Assembly (NCBI GenBank): GCA_021464415.1
Contig: CM038465.1
Location: 83,920,919 to 83,984,918 of the forward strand
Direction: 5' to 3'
Length of the DNA stretch: 64,000 bases
Source of the DNA: Lonicera japonica
Taxonomy: Eukaryota > Streptophyta > Magnoliopsida > Dipsacales > Caprifoliaceae
Of this stretch, positions 23,060 to 34,241 are shown piece by piece; position 1 is the stretch's first letter; the number at the start of each line of letters is the position of its first letter. The position numbers and the translations under genes were made by a program. The notes beneath the pieces were generated by a model. The model worked only from the letters and a program-made list of their open reading frames with translations, was not told where the DNA came from and did not search any database.

Positions 23060-23350
23060 ATCATGGAGGTTAATGCAATAATGTTTGACTTTTTAAGCTC
23101 GAAATGGACCTCGAAATAAAGACGTGGCCATGAACGAGGAGTCATTTAGACATCGGATGAAGAATTTATGACATCTCAAAGTTGGCCAGAAATCGATGAA
23201 TCATGAAAAGTCGAAACATACGACTTTCACTTTAATTTCAGTTTGAACCACCCGAATATTGAAATGATTGTTTCGACAAATTTAATTTGTCCCTCATGAC
23301 ATGCTAGAGGTATTAGGTCAAGTACACAGGGCTCGGAACCGAAAAATTAA
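23060..23350 (+). mobile_element. Gypsy-type LTR fragment G, relative of 42985-43330
   Basis: In order it carries AAAGACGTGGCC, CTCAAAGTTGGCCA, TGACATGCTAGAGGT and GGGCTCGGAACCGAAA. The stretch at 42985-43330 carries GAAGACGTGGCCGC, CCCAAAGTTGGCCA, TGACATGCTAGAAGT and ATGCTCGGAACCCAA at similar spacing. Both are therefore copies of one dispersed repeat, probably the 3' part of an LTR. Confidence 0.6.
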
Positions 23351-23351
23351 A

Positions 23352-23739
23352 TAATCAATTGAGTTTCTTTTCTTTTTGAATCATTCTTAGACACTTGCAT
23401 TCACTTTATTCATGCTTAAGGACTCGCTTATTCTCTTAGTACTAGTACTTTGAAGGTAGTTTGATGAGTTTTTCTCGCCTCGGGCCTCAAAATGGATCTT
23501 GACTTATTCTTCGGGCCTTTTTCTTGTACTTTTCTCTATTCAACATTTTTTCTTGCATTCAACTTTAGTTGATTAACCACTTTAGGCCTGCAAAATAGCT
23601 TACTAATACAATAATACAATGCAATGCCTTCTTTTCACGCTTAAACTGAATTTATATGCAATTTTTGATTTTAGGCAGTAGCTAGAAGCTAATTGAACCT
23701 TGTTTAAGAGATTATAAATGAAATTTCTGGGCTCAATCA
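23352..23739 (-). mobile_element. Fragment of LTR C family (5' 390 bp only)
   Basis: Read on the minus strand from 23739 it begins TGATTGAGCCCAGAAATTTC. It follows the first 390 bases of LTR C, including AAACAAGGTTCAATTAGC, TTTTGCAGGCCTAAAGTGG and GAAAAACTC, then stops abruptly at the boundary with fragment G. It is truncated. Confidence 0.7.
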
Positions 23740-23756
23740 ATTTCCTAGCCTATTGA

Positions 23757-25187
23757 TTGCTAGAATACATGCACTAGATGGAGCAAATGAACACCTTATT
23801 TTACGACGAGAAAATCTAATCTTCTACACAATAAGCACGCATGCATGCACGCAAAATCATTTATACATGCATATATACTATGCACATGTCATATAAATTA
23901 AAGATGGAAGCAAAAACGATTACTGGACAAGAAGTTACGAAAATAACCGGAAGCTGCTAAAAATCAAAAATTGTCAATCTTGTAAAATCTTTGAAAGGAA
24001 GTCTTTTTTTATTCTGATCATCCTCAAACTTTGGGGGGTTTTAAACATTGGCATCAGGAGTAACATACTCAAAAATCAGCTCGATCCAATAACAGAATCT
24101 TTAGGAATTGGTAAAACTGGAAGTTCACTTCGAAAGGCCTTTTTGAAGTCTAAATGAGCTCGAATTTAGTAAGTAGATAGATCTTATCATGGAGAACAAC
24201 ATACCAAAAAATTAAATCAATCCGATATTCTATTTGGCCAATACAACAAATACTGAAAAGGGTGAATAGTGAATATCGCGTAGACAAAGGTTTCTAACCC
24301 TTTGTCCACACGATAAAGGCCCCCTATTTCAGCCCCAGAACCCCTTTCAAATAGATTTTGAACTTTGGGAATAGTATTCTAAAATATTATTCCTTAAAGC
24401 TCTCATTTATTTTTTTAACTCGGTATGGCTTTATTTATTTATCTATCTTCCGTTTTCCAATTACAATCAATCAATTGCAGGGTTATTGCTATCTCAAAAT
24501 CAATCCAAATTTCATATTTTAAACCTATTTTCAAAATCAAAGACGTGAAACGAGGTGCAACCATTTTAAAATATATTTTTATCTATTAATTTTGCAAAAT
24601 CTCAATTTTATAAATCTCGATTTACGAAGGAATTATTAAGCATTCGAACTCGATTTAAAATCGCGGTGCTTATGTAAATATCCAATATGAGAGTATCATA
24701 TTCATCAATGTAGGTTTAATCATTAAACTGTATACTATTGACGAACGAATCTCGAGGATTACCGGATACCTGGTTCTAAATCGAATTAACTTTCGAAAAA
24801 CCCTAAGCTTTACCGAAAACACTTATTTTGCTATCTATCATTATCAAGACCCCACCTTTGCAAATCACACACACTAAGTTTTAAAATCAAATGGGCAAAT
24901 TACGATGTACATGCTTTCTATTCCCACCCCAAAATCCCGTTTTTCTAAAACTTTGGATTAATACGTAATAATATCAATAAGCATGCAAATTTTTTATTAT
25001 AATTACACGCATATCCTACTTATAAATCGAAAATCCAAATTGGGGTGCCTAACACCTTCTCGATTCAAATTTTAATTCACGAATATTCGAATTAACTAGT
25101 TTTGCATTAATTGTGTTTAAGAGGCCGTTTAATCCATAAATTGTCTTATTTCACACACACCTTTTTTTTCTTTAGTGAAACAAACTG
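23757..25187 (+). mobile_element. Probable LTR followed by a primer binding site
   Basis: The right part contains TTGGGGTGCCTAACACCTTC, a string common near the 3' end of many plant gypsy LTRs. It ends GTGAAACA just before AACTGGCGATTCT (25186-25198), which resembles the TGGCGACTCTG primer site of such elements. No second LTR with an intact partner was found. The left boundary is approximate. Confidence 0.45.
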
Positions 25188-25198
25188 GCGATTCTAAT

Positions 25199-25534
25199 TT
25201 CCTTTACAAACTATCATATTTTCTCAAATTAAAATGGACCATTTTCCAAATAAACTGAGAAACCAGAGGAATCGCTGCCCACGAGGGCTGGCGTCGAAAA
25301 TGCAAGTTTCCACAGAGGCAAAAACAAGGCTGATTCGTTCCTTGAGTTAGGTGGGGGTGTGGACCTTTGAGTTATGAGCCTCTCAATCTGAACCTGTAAA
25401 GTAGCTTGATATGCTATTATACTGATCAAATGATTAATTGTCAAACGACATAATGAATGTTTGAGGTTGAACTATTGTATTTAAGAAAGTTTGACTTGGG
25501 AATATTGTCTTTCCCATATACGACGCCAAACTAT
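25199..25534. other. Retroelement leader or debris, no gene seen
   Basis: The short GC-richer part 25260-25400 has open frames without recognisable domains. The string ACGACGCCAAACTATTAG at the right edge leads directly into LTR-like family F copy 2. Confidence 0.4.
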
Positions 25535-26260
25535 TAGTGTAAAAATCTAGAACATATAATTAGCAAAGCAGTCAATGATGATAATTTTAACAATGGGAGA
25601 TTATAAGGAGCTAGCAGTGTAAGTGACATTTCAACATGGCGATAAACAACTTAAATAACCAACGCAATAGGCTAGAGAAATTATAGATGAGGTTCGACCT
25701 TTTCTGTGATATGGCCTATTTTTCCTTTGCAAAAGAGCTCTGAGTGTCTTTATAGATAGTAATAGAGTAGAGCAAAGTTTTGACTACAAAGGAATCAATG
25801 CTCCAAGTTATTTTAACCATTACAATGGGTGTTGGAATATTTTCTCTTATATATTAACTATTACTAATTAAGTATATGAGCTGCTTATAAGACTTATAGA
25901 ATTTAAGTAGAAAAACATGTAGAGTCAAGAAGTCAAGATGGTTATTGATTGGAGTATGAGTATTCAATGCTCAGAACTTCAAGGTTATAATGGAGTAAAT
26001 GCTTTGTATATATAATAGAGGATATGTCAGGTTTATGGAATTGAAAAAGTTAGTACAGAACTCCAATCATCATTGTAGTGGTTAGGCAGACGTGTCCACC
26101 TCTGACCTAGTTCCTCCTTTAATCCGGAGCGTTAAATGTGGTTGGCAAACATTTAATGCAGTTGAGGTGTTTTGTGCAACCATTTCTGTCCCGTCTGCCA
26201 GTTGTCCATGCTTTTCTTACTTGCTCTAATGTAGCTGTGTTTAGAGTTGCATTTAGCTCT
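25535..26260 (+). mobile_element. LTR-like repeat family F, copy 2
   Basis: It starts GTGTAAAAATCTAGAAC and tracks copy 1 (14260-14790) closely. Beyond the part shared with copy 1 it has CTTTAATCCGGAGCGTTAAA followed by GGTGTTTTGTGCA, motifs that recur in copy 3 inside the Fes1-like gene (57640-57700). It marks the right side of the nested region that begins at 14260. Confidence 0.6.
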
Positions 26261-26481
26261 TTAGTATAGGTCCGTAGGACAAAGTTTTCTTGTTACATTA
26301 ATTAGGATTCATTTAGGTATTCCAAATTTGATTCGATTATCAAACGAGATTCGATTTAGGTATCCCAAACGAGATTCGATTATCAAATTTGATTGAGGTC
26401 TCTTGCTACATCATGGTGTACATTTACGTATATTCTTGGTTTATCCAAATGAAATAAATTAATATTTTACCCTATTATATA

Positions 26482-26733
26482 CTCTCTCCATCCCAAATTG
26501 CTGGTCCCTTTTGGAAAATCTAACTTATTAAGGACACAACATCATTATTGTACTTTTTGTTTAATTTACATTGACTTTCCTTTTTTATCCTTTTCTTTAT
26601 TCAAAACTTTTTCTTGAAAAGTGAAAGTACAAAAGGGCAAAATATGTATGTATTTATCTTTTATAAAAAGTGGACATTTATTTTGGGACATCTAAAAATG
26701 AAAAGAGGGACCAGCAATTTGAGATGGATGGAG
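26482..26733. mobile_element. Stowaway-like MITE with TA duplication
   Basis: The left end CTCTCTCCATCCCAAATTGC and the reverse complement of the right end CTCCATCCATCTCAAATTGC continue into a shared TGGTCCCT. The target dinucleotide TA flanks both sides (26480-26481 and 26734-26735). The terminal CTCC.TCC pattern and TA target are those of Tc1/mariner-type Stowaway elements. It is 252 bp and non-coding. Confidence 0.85.
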
Positions 26734-26823
26734 TATTAAAATTATGCTTCTTAAAATTACAAGTTATCCATTAATATTTTCTACATAAATTAAAACTCGA
26801 GTTGTTAATAGGTGTGACAGTAG

Positions 26824-27230
26824 GAATGGCAACGGATCAGGTTTGGGGCGGGTTTGGCCAAACCTAACTTGTCCATAAATAACCCCGTCCCGAACTTGAG
26901 ACGGGTTTTTTTATGATGCCCAAACCCATTTCACATTAATTTTCTAAAACCCAAACCCGCGCTGCCCGCCCCGAATTGAGTTGAATTGACCTAGATTTTA
27001 ACTTAAAGACATATATAATATCTATATTAAATTAAAAATATATTTATATATACATATATGGGGCGGGTTTGGTTAGGTTTTTAATGGAAAAATCCAAACC
27101 CACCCCAAATCCAGTCTGAATTTTTTTTCCAAAATCTAAACCCGCCCTGCCCCATCCTAAGAAACACCTACCTCAAATCCGCCCCAACTGGATCGAATTG
27201 GGTTGAGAACCCACCGAGTTTGATTTTTTT
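26824..27230. repeat. Dispersed-repeat-like stretch with GGCGGGTTTGG motifs
   Basis: It begins AGGAATGGCAACGGATC, a frequent start of plant repeats, and alternates GGGGCGGGTTTGG with its complement CCAAACCCGCC. This gives partial inverted symmetry around 27000-27060. No right terminus was identified. Class unknown. Confidence 0.4.
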
Positions 27231-27399
27231 GCCGCCCCAATATGACAGTATAGTAGAGTAAGTAGGGTACCCAATAAAAGCCAAATAAACAAACGAACAA
27301 AAATAAAGAGAACACAGAGGTGCCCCCCGCCCCAACCAGTTGGATTCGAGCTTTTTGACCGACGCGGAGAAAAAATGACCCATTACCGGTGGTCATCTC

Positions 27400-28760
27400 A
27401 TCGTCCTAAAAAAACCAAAATGTCGCTCAACCCCTCAAGAATGCACGTGTCTTTGTTTATCATTACCTATTATTTCTAGTAAAATAAAAATAAAAAATTA
27501 GAAAAATAATATTAGCATCATATAATAGTTATTAAAAATGATTTCAGATTATTAAAATAATTATTTGAAGTGTTAATATTACTACCAAAAAATATTTGGC
27601 AATTGAAAAATAAAAGTATTGTATAAAAGATACTTTTTTTATATTCATAGGTTGTGGGTTTCATCCATTAATAAAATTTGTAATATTTTCAAAGAAAGCT
27701 TTTAAACTTCCCTTTCAAAACAATTAAGAAAAATGTAAAATTAAATTAGGTCAAACGTGGAAACAAATTGATGGATGAAAAAAAAAATTAATTATCTAAA
27801 TAAAATTTAAACCCCTTACTAAATTAATTATAATTCGACTAACTCGTGTGATATTGTTGGCATATTTTTGAAATTAAATTAAATCTCCCAAGTTAAATTA
27901 AAAATGATTCATTAGAATACTTGCATTTATATGCAATATTTGCTCTTATTCTTCTACCTCGTCAAATTAATAAATTTAAAGAGAAATAAGATTGTAATTG
28001 ATTTAAATGATGTAATATTTATACATAATCAATTAGTAAGTTATAAAAATGAGTATTCGTGGTTCAACCAAAATATTTACTCATGTCATATCATAGAAAT
28101 TGACTCCTAGAATTATTCAAGTCATAGGTGGAATAATTTTTAATTTTTTTAATAAAAAATATTATAGGTAGATTGCATACATCAAACCATTTATTCAGTT
28201 AAAAATGAAAAAAAACAAAGGGCAGTCGCGTAATATTTATTTGAAACCAGCTATTCAATTAATTGGCAACAAATTTGACAGTTGGAGTTTATAGGTGGTA
28301 GATGATATAAAATTATTGTTGTCGTCTTGATTAGGGTTGTGGGTAACAGCAAGTGACCTCGAAGTTGAAAATTAAAAGGTTTGGGGGCAGACTAGACTAT
28401 AAGGTTTTTTTTTTATTCAAAATAAAAATAAAAAATAAAATAAAATTTACTTACATATATTCGTCATCATCCAAGTCGTTGTTGGTTAAATCTGATGGAC
28501 CAGACTTGGAGGATTCCCCCCTTACGCCTACTTAAAGGGCCTTTGGAGTGCTGCTTCTCTCCACATCTCTCCTGACCTCTCAGCCCCCGGGAGACAGGCG
28601 GAAATGCTCTGAAAATTTAGAAGACGATTTCGGTACCGTATTCTTCTTCATCATCATCTGTCCTTTTCTTTTAATTTTTTATATTGGTAGGAAAAAAAAA
28701 AAGACACGGCCTATTAATTGCCACGTCTAATCTATCTATTTTATCTAATCCAAAGCATTA
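27400..28760. other. Upstream intergenic region of the XTH gene
   Basis: AT-rich DNA with no supported gene to about 28450. From 28500 the composition becomes richer in CT (CTTCTCTCCACATCTCTCC), typical of a plant core promoter or 5' leader. No convincing TATA box at a usual spacing could be fixed. Confidence 0.45.
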
Positions 28761-28766
28761 CAACAT

Positions 28767-28796
28767 ATGTCGGTAGGATTAATTGCAGGCAGGTAG
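28767..28796 (+). promoter_or_regulatory. Possible upstream ORF in the XTH leader
   Basis: An ATG at 28767 opens a nine-codon frame (MSVGLIAGR) ending in TAG, 25 bases before the XTH start codon. It matters only if the transcript starts upstream of it, which cannot be told from sequence. Confidence 0.3.
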
Positions 28797-28798
28797 CG

Positions 28799-28821
28799 CA
28801 GAGAGAGAGAGAGAGAGAGAG
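28799..28821 (+). repeat. (AG)n microsatellite abutting the XTH start codon
   Basis: AG repeats run directly into the ATG at 28822. GA/CT repeats in 5' leaders are common in plants and are targets of GAGA-binding (BPC) proteins. A regulatory role here is inference. Confidence 0.8.
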
Positions 28822-29526
28822 ATGGCATCATCATCATCAGTTGGTGTGATGGCTTTGGTGGTGTTAATGGTAATGGTATGGGGAGCAATGGGGGCAGCAC
28901 CGAGGAAGCCCGTCAGTGTGCCGTTCGGTAGGAACTATGTTCCCACATGGGCTTTCGATCACATTAAGTACTTCAATGGGGGCTCCAATATCCAGCTCTC
29001 TCTTGACAAGTACACTGGTAATGCGTATTCCATTTTTTCTATTTTTTTTTTTTAACTTACTGAATCTTCTTCTTTCTTGTTTTGATTGAATTGAATGAAT
29101 ATGTTTGAAATGTGAAGGTACTGGATTCCAATCGAAGGGGTCTTACCTATTCGGACACTTCAGCATGGATATAAAGATGGTTCCTGGAGATTCTGCTGGC
29201 ACTGTTACTGCTTTCTATGTATGCCCAGCAATCTCTCTCTCTATTTACAATGAATAAATTAATTTCCATTTTTTTTATGACGTTGATTAATGAAAAACAG
29301 CTATCATCACAAAACTCGGAGCATGATGAGATAGACTTTGAATTCTTGGGGAACAGGACGGGGCAGCCCTACATATTGCAGACCAATGTATTCACCGGAG
29401 GCAAGGGTGACCGCGAGCAGCGCATCTTCCTCTGGTTTGACCCAACCGCCGCCTTCCACTCCTACTCCGTCTTGTGGAATCTCTACCAGATTGTGTATGT
29501 TCTTATAGTACTGTACTATTCTTCTT

Positions 29527-29561
<35 letters not shown>

Positions 29562-30506
29562 TCTCCCCCGTCTCTATATATATATATGCGTACTGTTCAA
29601 ACTTCATATCAGATCTACAATACATATGTATGCAAAGATATTAAAGCATTTTCAAAACAAAAGAAAGTCTCTCTGAAAAGAAGAGCCAATCTCGGCAAAA
29701 GTTCTTTCTATCGAACCCTTTTTCTTTTCTTTTTTTTTTTGGACTTATCTGGCACATGTGCATGTGCAACTCACTCACTCGTTGCACTCTCCTCCTCCTG
29801 CTGCTCTTGTATTTTAGTATCTAATAAATAGAATTGCTTTTGCCTTTCACGTGGAGTGATTGCCCTTTGTGCCCTACCTTACTTATTTTAATTCCATTGA
29901 TTGACGGGGACGGTAACTTTCCATTTTCTAAAAACATTAATTATGATAGCCAGGGAATCAATCCCCTCCCTTCCTCTCCTCCTCATTTTTTTTTTTTATG
30001 TTCAGCACTTTTACTTTTCCTATCTATGTATTTGTTTTTTTAAGTTTGGCAACTTTTGTTTTTTTTTTTGTTTTGTCTTGTCTTGTCTGGGGTCCCGGCC
30101 TGGCAGATTCTTCGTTGACGACGTGCCAATAAGGGTGTTCAAGAATAGCAAAGATTTGGGGGTCAGATTCCCATTCAACCAACCCATGAAGATATACTCG
30201 AGCCTGTGGAACGCCGACGACTGGGCCACTCGGGGTGGGCTGGAGAAGACGGACTGGTCCAAGGCTCCGTTCATTGCCTCCTACAGGAGCTTTCACATTG
30301 ACGGTTGTGAGACTTCCGTCGAGGCCAAGTTCTGCGCCACCCAGGGCAAGCGTTGGTGGGACCAGCAGGCCTTCCGTGATCTAGACTCCCTTCAGTACCG
30401 CCGTCTCCGCTGGGTCCGCCAGAAATACACCATCTACAACTACTGCACCGATCGCAAAAGATACCCCTCCATGTCCCCCGAATGCAAGCGAGACAGTGAT
30501 GTCTAG
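28822..30506 (+). CDS. XTH5: Xyloglucan endotransglucosylase/hydrolase, XTH4/XTH5-like (GH16)
   Basis: Predicted exons are 28822-29017, 29118-29218, 29301-29494 and 30107-30506. All have GT-AG junctions and consistent phase, giving 296 aa, close to the usual 280-300. The enzyme cuts xyloglucan tethers in the cell wall and rejoins or hydrolyses them, loosening or remodelling walls during growth. The N-terminus (M-A-S-S-S-S, then a hydrophobic run to about residue 24) is a secretory signal peptide. The catalytic motif [11 protein letters not shown] is at residues 107-117, with Glu109 as expected nucleophile and Glu113 as acid/base. N117-R-T is the conserved N-glycosylation site. The C-terminal XET domain keeps its four Cys residues (DGC, KFC, YNYC, PEC). 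[14 protein letters not shown] and [13 protein letters not shown] match the XTH4/XTH5 clade as I remember it. Orthology was not tested. The ATG at 28822 is preferred because the frame upstream only opens through a GA repeat. No damage is visible. Confidence 0.95.
29528..29557 (+). repeat. (ACT)n microsatellite in XTH intron 3
   Basis: About nine ACT units lie 34 bases after the intron 3 donor. The intron (29495-30106) is the longest of the gene and otherwise pyrimidine-rich. Confidence 0.85.
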
Positions 30507-30518
30507 AAATAAACCATC

Positions 30519-30554
<36 letters not shown>
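30519..30554 (+). repeat. (TTA)12 microsatellite in the XTH 3' region
   Basis: Twelve TTA-type units begin 12 bases after the XTH stop codon, next to an AAATAAA string (30507-30513) that could contribute to polyadenylation. Confidence 0.88.
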
Positions 30555-30555
<1 letters not shown>

Positions 30556-30559
30556 TTCC

Positions 30560-31786
30560 TTTTCCTTGTATGAATTTAGCACCGCCGCCGCAGGAACTTA
30601 CTACCTCACCTCGCACTTTGAGCTGATTGCGGAGGAGCATGCACCCCACCTCCCCCAGTTACTACCTTAGCAACTACAACAACAGATCATCGGATCTTTC
30701 ACTTTCATAAATTTAATTCGTGTAACCCAAATATCCCCACGTTCATTATTGTTCCACTTGTACTCCAGTTCTCTATTCGATTATCATAATTATATTTATT
30801 ATTATCATTATCGTTCCCTATTAAATTCCGTTGTCCACGCTTACACAATAATAATAATAGTAAGCTGTCTACAGTAGTTTATCTTTAGGCCTTCTCCTAT
30901 AATGCTTTCTATCCACTTAAATTTTGTTGGATAGAAATGAGATATATAAAAAATATATTCTAATCAGATTTTCTATAAACACGAGGAATTTCTACGTGTA
31001 AAAATGGAGATAGAAATTTATTATATGATTTATCGCATTCTCATTTGATATATCAAACACACTAATTCTCTCCATTAACAAATGACAAGTAAAAAAGAAA
31101 TGAAACACCATTGAAGACCAATTTTTTTATACTTTTCTAATAATATAAAAGGTTTGTGACATAAAAATATTCTAAAATGACATTAACACATAAGATACAA
31201 ATAAAAAAATAGAAATTACTATTGGGAATGACGGCCTTACATTTGACGAGAAATTGAGTAAGAAATTGAGATTTCTACTACACGCTATAAAGTGTCAAAT
31301 AGCAAGTGATGTCAATGCAACTTTACAAATTTCAACTGGATCGAGTAGAAGCAAGAAAGAAAGATTATCAATATATATATACACTATGTTGCAGCTCCTG
31401 TCAAAGGTACGACAACCATTCAAAAATATTTTTGATTTGAACCACACAATTGTAAACTACAAAAATAGTCCTTAAACTATAGGACCAGTTTTACTTTAGG
31501 CCCCAACTCTAAAAGAAGCCATTTAACCACATAAATTATTGAGCAAGTTTAACTTTGCCCTTTCTTTCCACTTTAGCACTTTGGCCGTTGAAGTTAACAT
31601 AAAATAGTCATGTTCTCCACAAATGACTATTTTTAATTATTTTTTTAATTCAACTACTAAAAAGTATTACCCAAACTTCAACAAACACATAATCATTACC
31701 CCAAACTTGCTACATTTTCTATCAAGGAATTGTTTTAAAACATGATAAGACGGATTTGTACCTAGTACGTACACAAAAACTGCATT
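30560..31786. other. XTH 3' flank and intergenic DNA, no gene seen
   Basis: The first 150 bases may be 3' UTR. The stretch 31440-31620 resembles a dispersed repeat commonly seen in plants (AAACTATAGGACCAGTTTT, then TTTAGGCCCCAACTCT), but no ends were identified. Confidence 0.45.
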
Positions 31787-32078
31787 TTACCACTTTGAAA
31801 CCTCATATGCAACTTCTTCTTCAATGAATGCAACCATTTTCTTACCATCTACAAACAAAGGTTGCACATTGTACGGCGTGTACCAGCATTTAATCCTATT
31901 TTGAGCAACAATGTCCACCTAATTTTGAGCCAAATTAATATTGGATCCAGGATTATACCTCCCCCTCAAACATGGACAATCAAGATCATACTGTGAAAAC
32001 CTTGCCTCCTTAACATGTCTCCCCCTACGAAATTGCCAATCCAAACCCACATTTTGAAGCAGCATTCACATTCTCCCT
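31787..32078 (-). pseudogene. Coding-like relic of unknown family
   Basis: On the minus strand one frame reads VGLDWQFRRGRHVKEARFSQ, then a Cys-Pro-Cys stretch and NPGSNINLAQN. After a TAG it continues in the same frame as KCWYTPYNVQPLFVDGKKM and VAFIEEEVAYEVSKW to a TAA. The residue mix and the single interrupting stop look like a decayed coding exon rather than chance. I do not recognise the family. A transposase or gag fragment is possible because it adjoins the copia element. Confidence 0.35.
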
Positions 32079-32214
32079 TTCCAGCCTCTCAAATCATTAT
32101 TTATTGAGATTGAACCTGAGGTTTCTGGAGAGGTGGAAACGAAACCTTAACGGCAAAAGTTTCGAGAATTGTCCCTCATCCCATTTTTTTCCTGATGGTT
32201 GCGGCTTGAGAATG

Positions 32215-33003
32215 TGTTGAAAATAAGAACTACAAAAACGAAAATGAAAGAAAGGAAGAGAGTACACCGGGTTGATTCGCGGACTAGGTCGCACTTCTTA
32301 AGACGTTTCGCGGCTCTGCTCGGAATTGTGCTAGCAGTTCTGTTCTTGCCACACCGTCCCAGGATGAAACAATCCAGATACTCTACTGTACGATCGACAT
32401 GTATTACTATTGATCGTTCGAAAAAAAACCCTTAAATAGATACTTGGAATCGGTAAACCTTTTACCGCCAAAGCCAAAAAAAATTCCTGCCAGAAGCTCG
32501 AAATTTTTTAGGGTTCAATTTTGTTCCCATTCGTTGTTTGGTGAAGATGATAAGTGATTCAAAAAAAAAATTTGATTCGATAATTAAAGAGAAAAAAAAT
32601 GAACGAAAATAAAAATACGTTGAGGAAATCGTGGGAGCGTTTTAAGAAGTTGTTATCATTACTTCAATTCAAAAATAAATTTTATTTATTTTATAAAATG
32701 AAATTTTCTAAAACTATTTTGTATAAAAATATTATACTTTACACAAGACAAGCCCAAAGCCCGAGACCGGACCGGATTGGATCGGACCGGGTCAAGTCGG
32801 TCGGACCGCGTGTGTGGAGAACCACATTCATCCAAGTCCTCACCCAATAGCACAAAAGTGTAATGCCCAAAGGGCTCAAGCCTTTAACCAAAAACTCCCT
32901 TATAAAAACCAATCAAAGGTTTTTTCTTTTTTACTATATGGGACTTAGGAAAACATCAAACTCCTTGTCTTGGTTTTTTCTTAAATACACAAATGCTCCA
33001 ACA
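32215..33003 (-). repeat. 3' LTR of the copia element (789 bp)
   Basis: On the minus strand it begins TGTTGGAGCATTTGTG and ends CTTATTTTCAACA. TGTTG/CAACA are short inverted ends. It is longer than the 5' LTR because it keeps about 273 bases (32262-32534) that the other copy lacks. Confidence 0.88.
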
Positions 33004-33015
33004 ATCCCCCACTTG
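33004..33015 (-). other. Polypurine tract of the copia element
   Basis: On the minus strand CAAGTGGGGGAT sits immediately before the 3' LTR (then TGTTGGAG). This is the usual plus-strand primer of plant copia elements. Confidence 0.85.
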
Positions 33016-33529
33016 TATTTTAGGAAAAATATTTTCATCGAGCATATTATATAGGATAGTGCATAAGTAAAGGTTTTTCAGATTGAACATTTACTTAGTG
33101 TTTTTGTTTCAAAATATACTAGAGTAACTCGTAGTTTTGAACTATATCTCTGACAATCACAATACACACTGCCCCCAAGAGTGTTTTCCAAAAGCCAGCA
33201 TGTTATGGCGATGTGCTTATATCCCGGTTAGTAAATGCTCTAGAGAATTTGCCCAAAATTCCATAGGAAGCGATCTCTCTTCCACGTTCACATAGGTGAG
33301 TCTATTAAGAGTAATCCTGTAGCATTGGTACCCCACTCCACATAGTGCTATAGGACTCATTAAGAGCAAAGGCTCAACCTTTTCGTCGCTTCAGGATATC
33401 ATGCTCCATAGGGATGAGATAATATTGCATGATTATAAAATATCACTTCTCACTTGTTTTTTACCCTTTAAACTTATTTCTTGGGATCTCCAATCTATAG
33501 GTTGATTACCATTACAGTGACTCAATTCT

Positions 33530-34240
33530 TATCAGGCGTTAACTCCATCCCTTTTGAGGTGTTAAACACATTCTTTCTTGTTAGTCCTTTCGTCAAAGGA
33601 TCAGCCCAGTTTTCCTCAGACCTAACATAATCCACTCTTACAACACCATTGGAGAATAACTCTCTAACCGTGCTATGTTTACGACGAATTTATTGTCTCT
33701 TACTGTTATAGTAACGGTTTTGAACTTTTGCAATAGCTGCAGTACTATCGCAGTGGATAAGGACAACTAATATCGGTCTCTCTCATATAAGGGTATCTGC
33801 AAGAAAGCTTCTCAGCTAGCTTGCTTCTTCACTAGCAACAATTAGTACTATTATCTCATACTCTATCGTAGACTGGGCCAAAATGGTATGTTTCTTGAAT
33901 TTTCAAGAGACTGCACCTCCAGCAATGCTGAAGATGTATCCACTAGTGGCCTTGGAATCTTCTGACAAGGTATTCCAGTCAGCGTCGCTATATCCTTCTA
34001 GGACAGCATGCCAATGCCCCATACTAGGACTGCTAGTAAACTTACATAGTACACCCACTGCAAATGCAATATCAGGCTTAGTGCAATCAATAGCGTATCG
34101 AAGGATACCAACGATGCTCGCATACTCAGTTTGTTTAACACTGTTTCTAGTGTTCTTGAACAACTTCACACTAGGATCATATAGAGTACATGCTGGTTTA
34201 CAGTCTAAGTAATTATATTTCTTCAGAATCTTCTCAATGT
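33530..34240 (-). pseudogene. Copia RNase H region
   Basis: The sequence reads ASIVGILRYAIDCTKPDIAF, then YSDADW, SEDSKATSGYIFSIAGGAVS, a stop at 33903, and further on the closing motif SEENWADPLTKGL. These are the landmarks of the copia RNase H domain. Frame 2 is kept from reverse transcriptase through here, so the damage is by nonsense changes. Confidence 0.88.
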
Positions 34241-34241
34241 G

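Noticed and set aside
28783..28821. Upstream extension of the XTH frame through the GA repeat
   Set aside because: It opens at TTG, reads only Glu/Arg from the repeat and would bury the signal peptide. The ATG at 28822 starts a normal signal sequence.
29217..29831. Long frame running from XTH exon 3 into intron 3
   Set aside because: Beyond 29494 it reads microsatellite and pyrimidine-rich intron sequence. The family requires the splice to VFFVDD at 30107.
30020..30582. Minus-strand open frames opposite XTH exon 4
   Set aside because: They are shadows of the strongly coding plus strand; exon 4 matches the XTH family and has proper splice phase.
33883..34212. 109-codon plus-strand frame
   Set aside because: It lies opposite the copia RNase H region, which has clear motifs on the minus strand.
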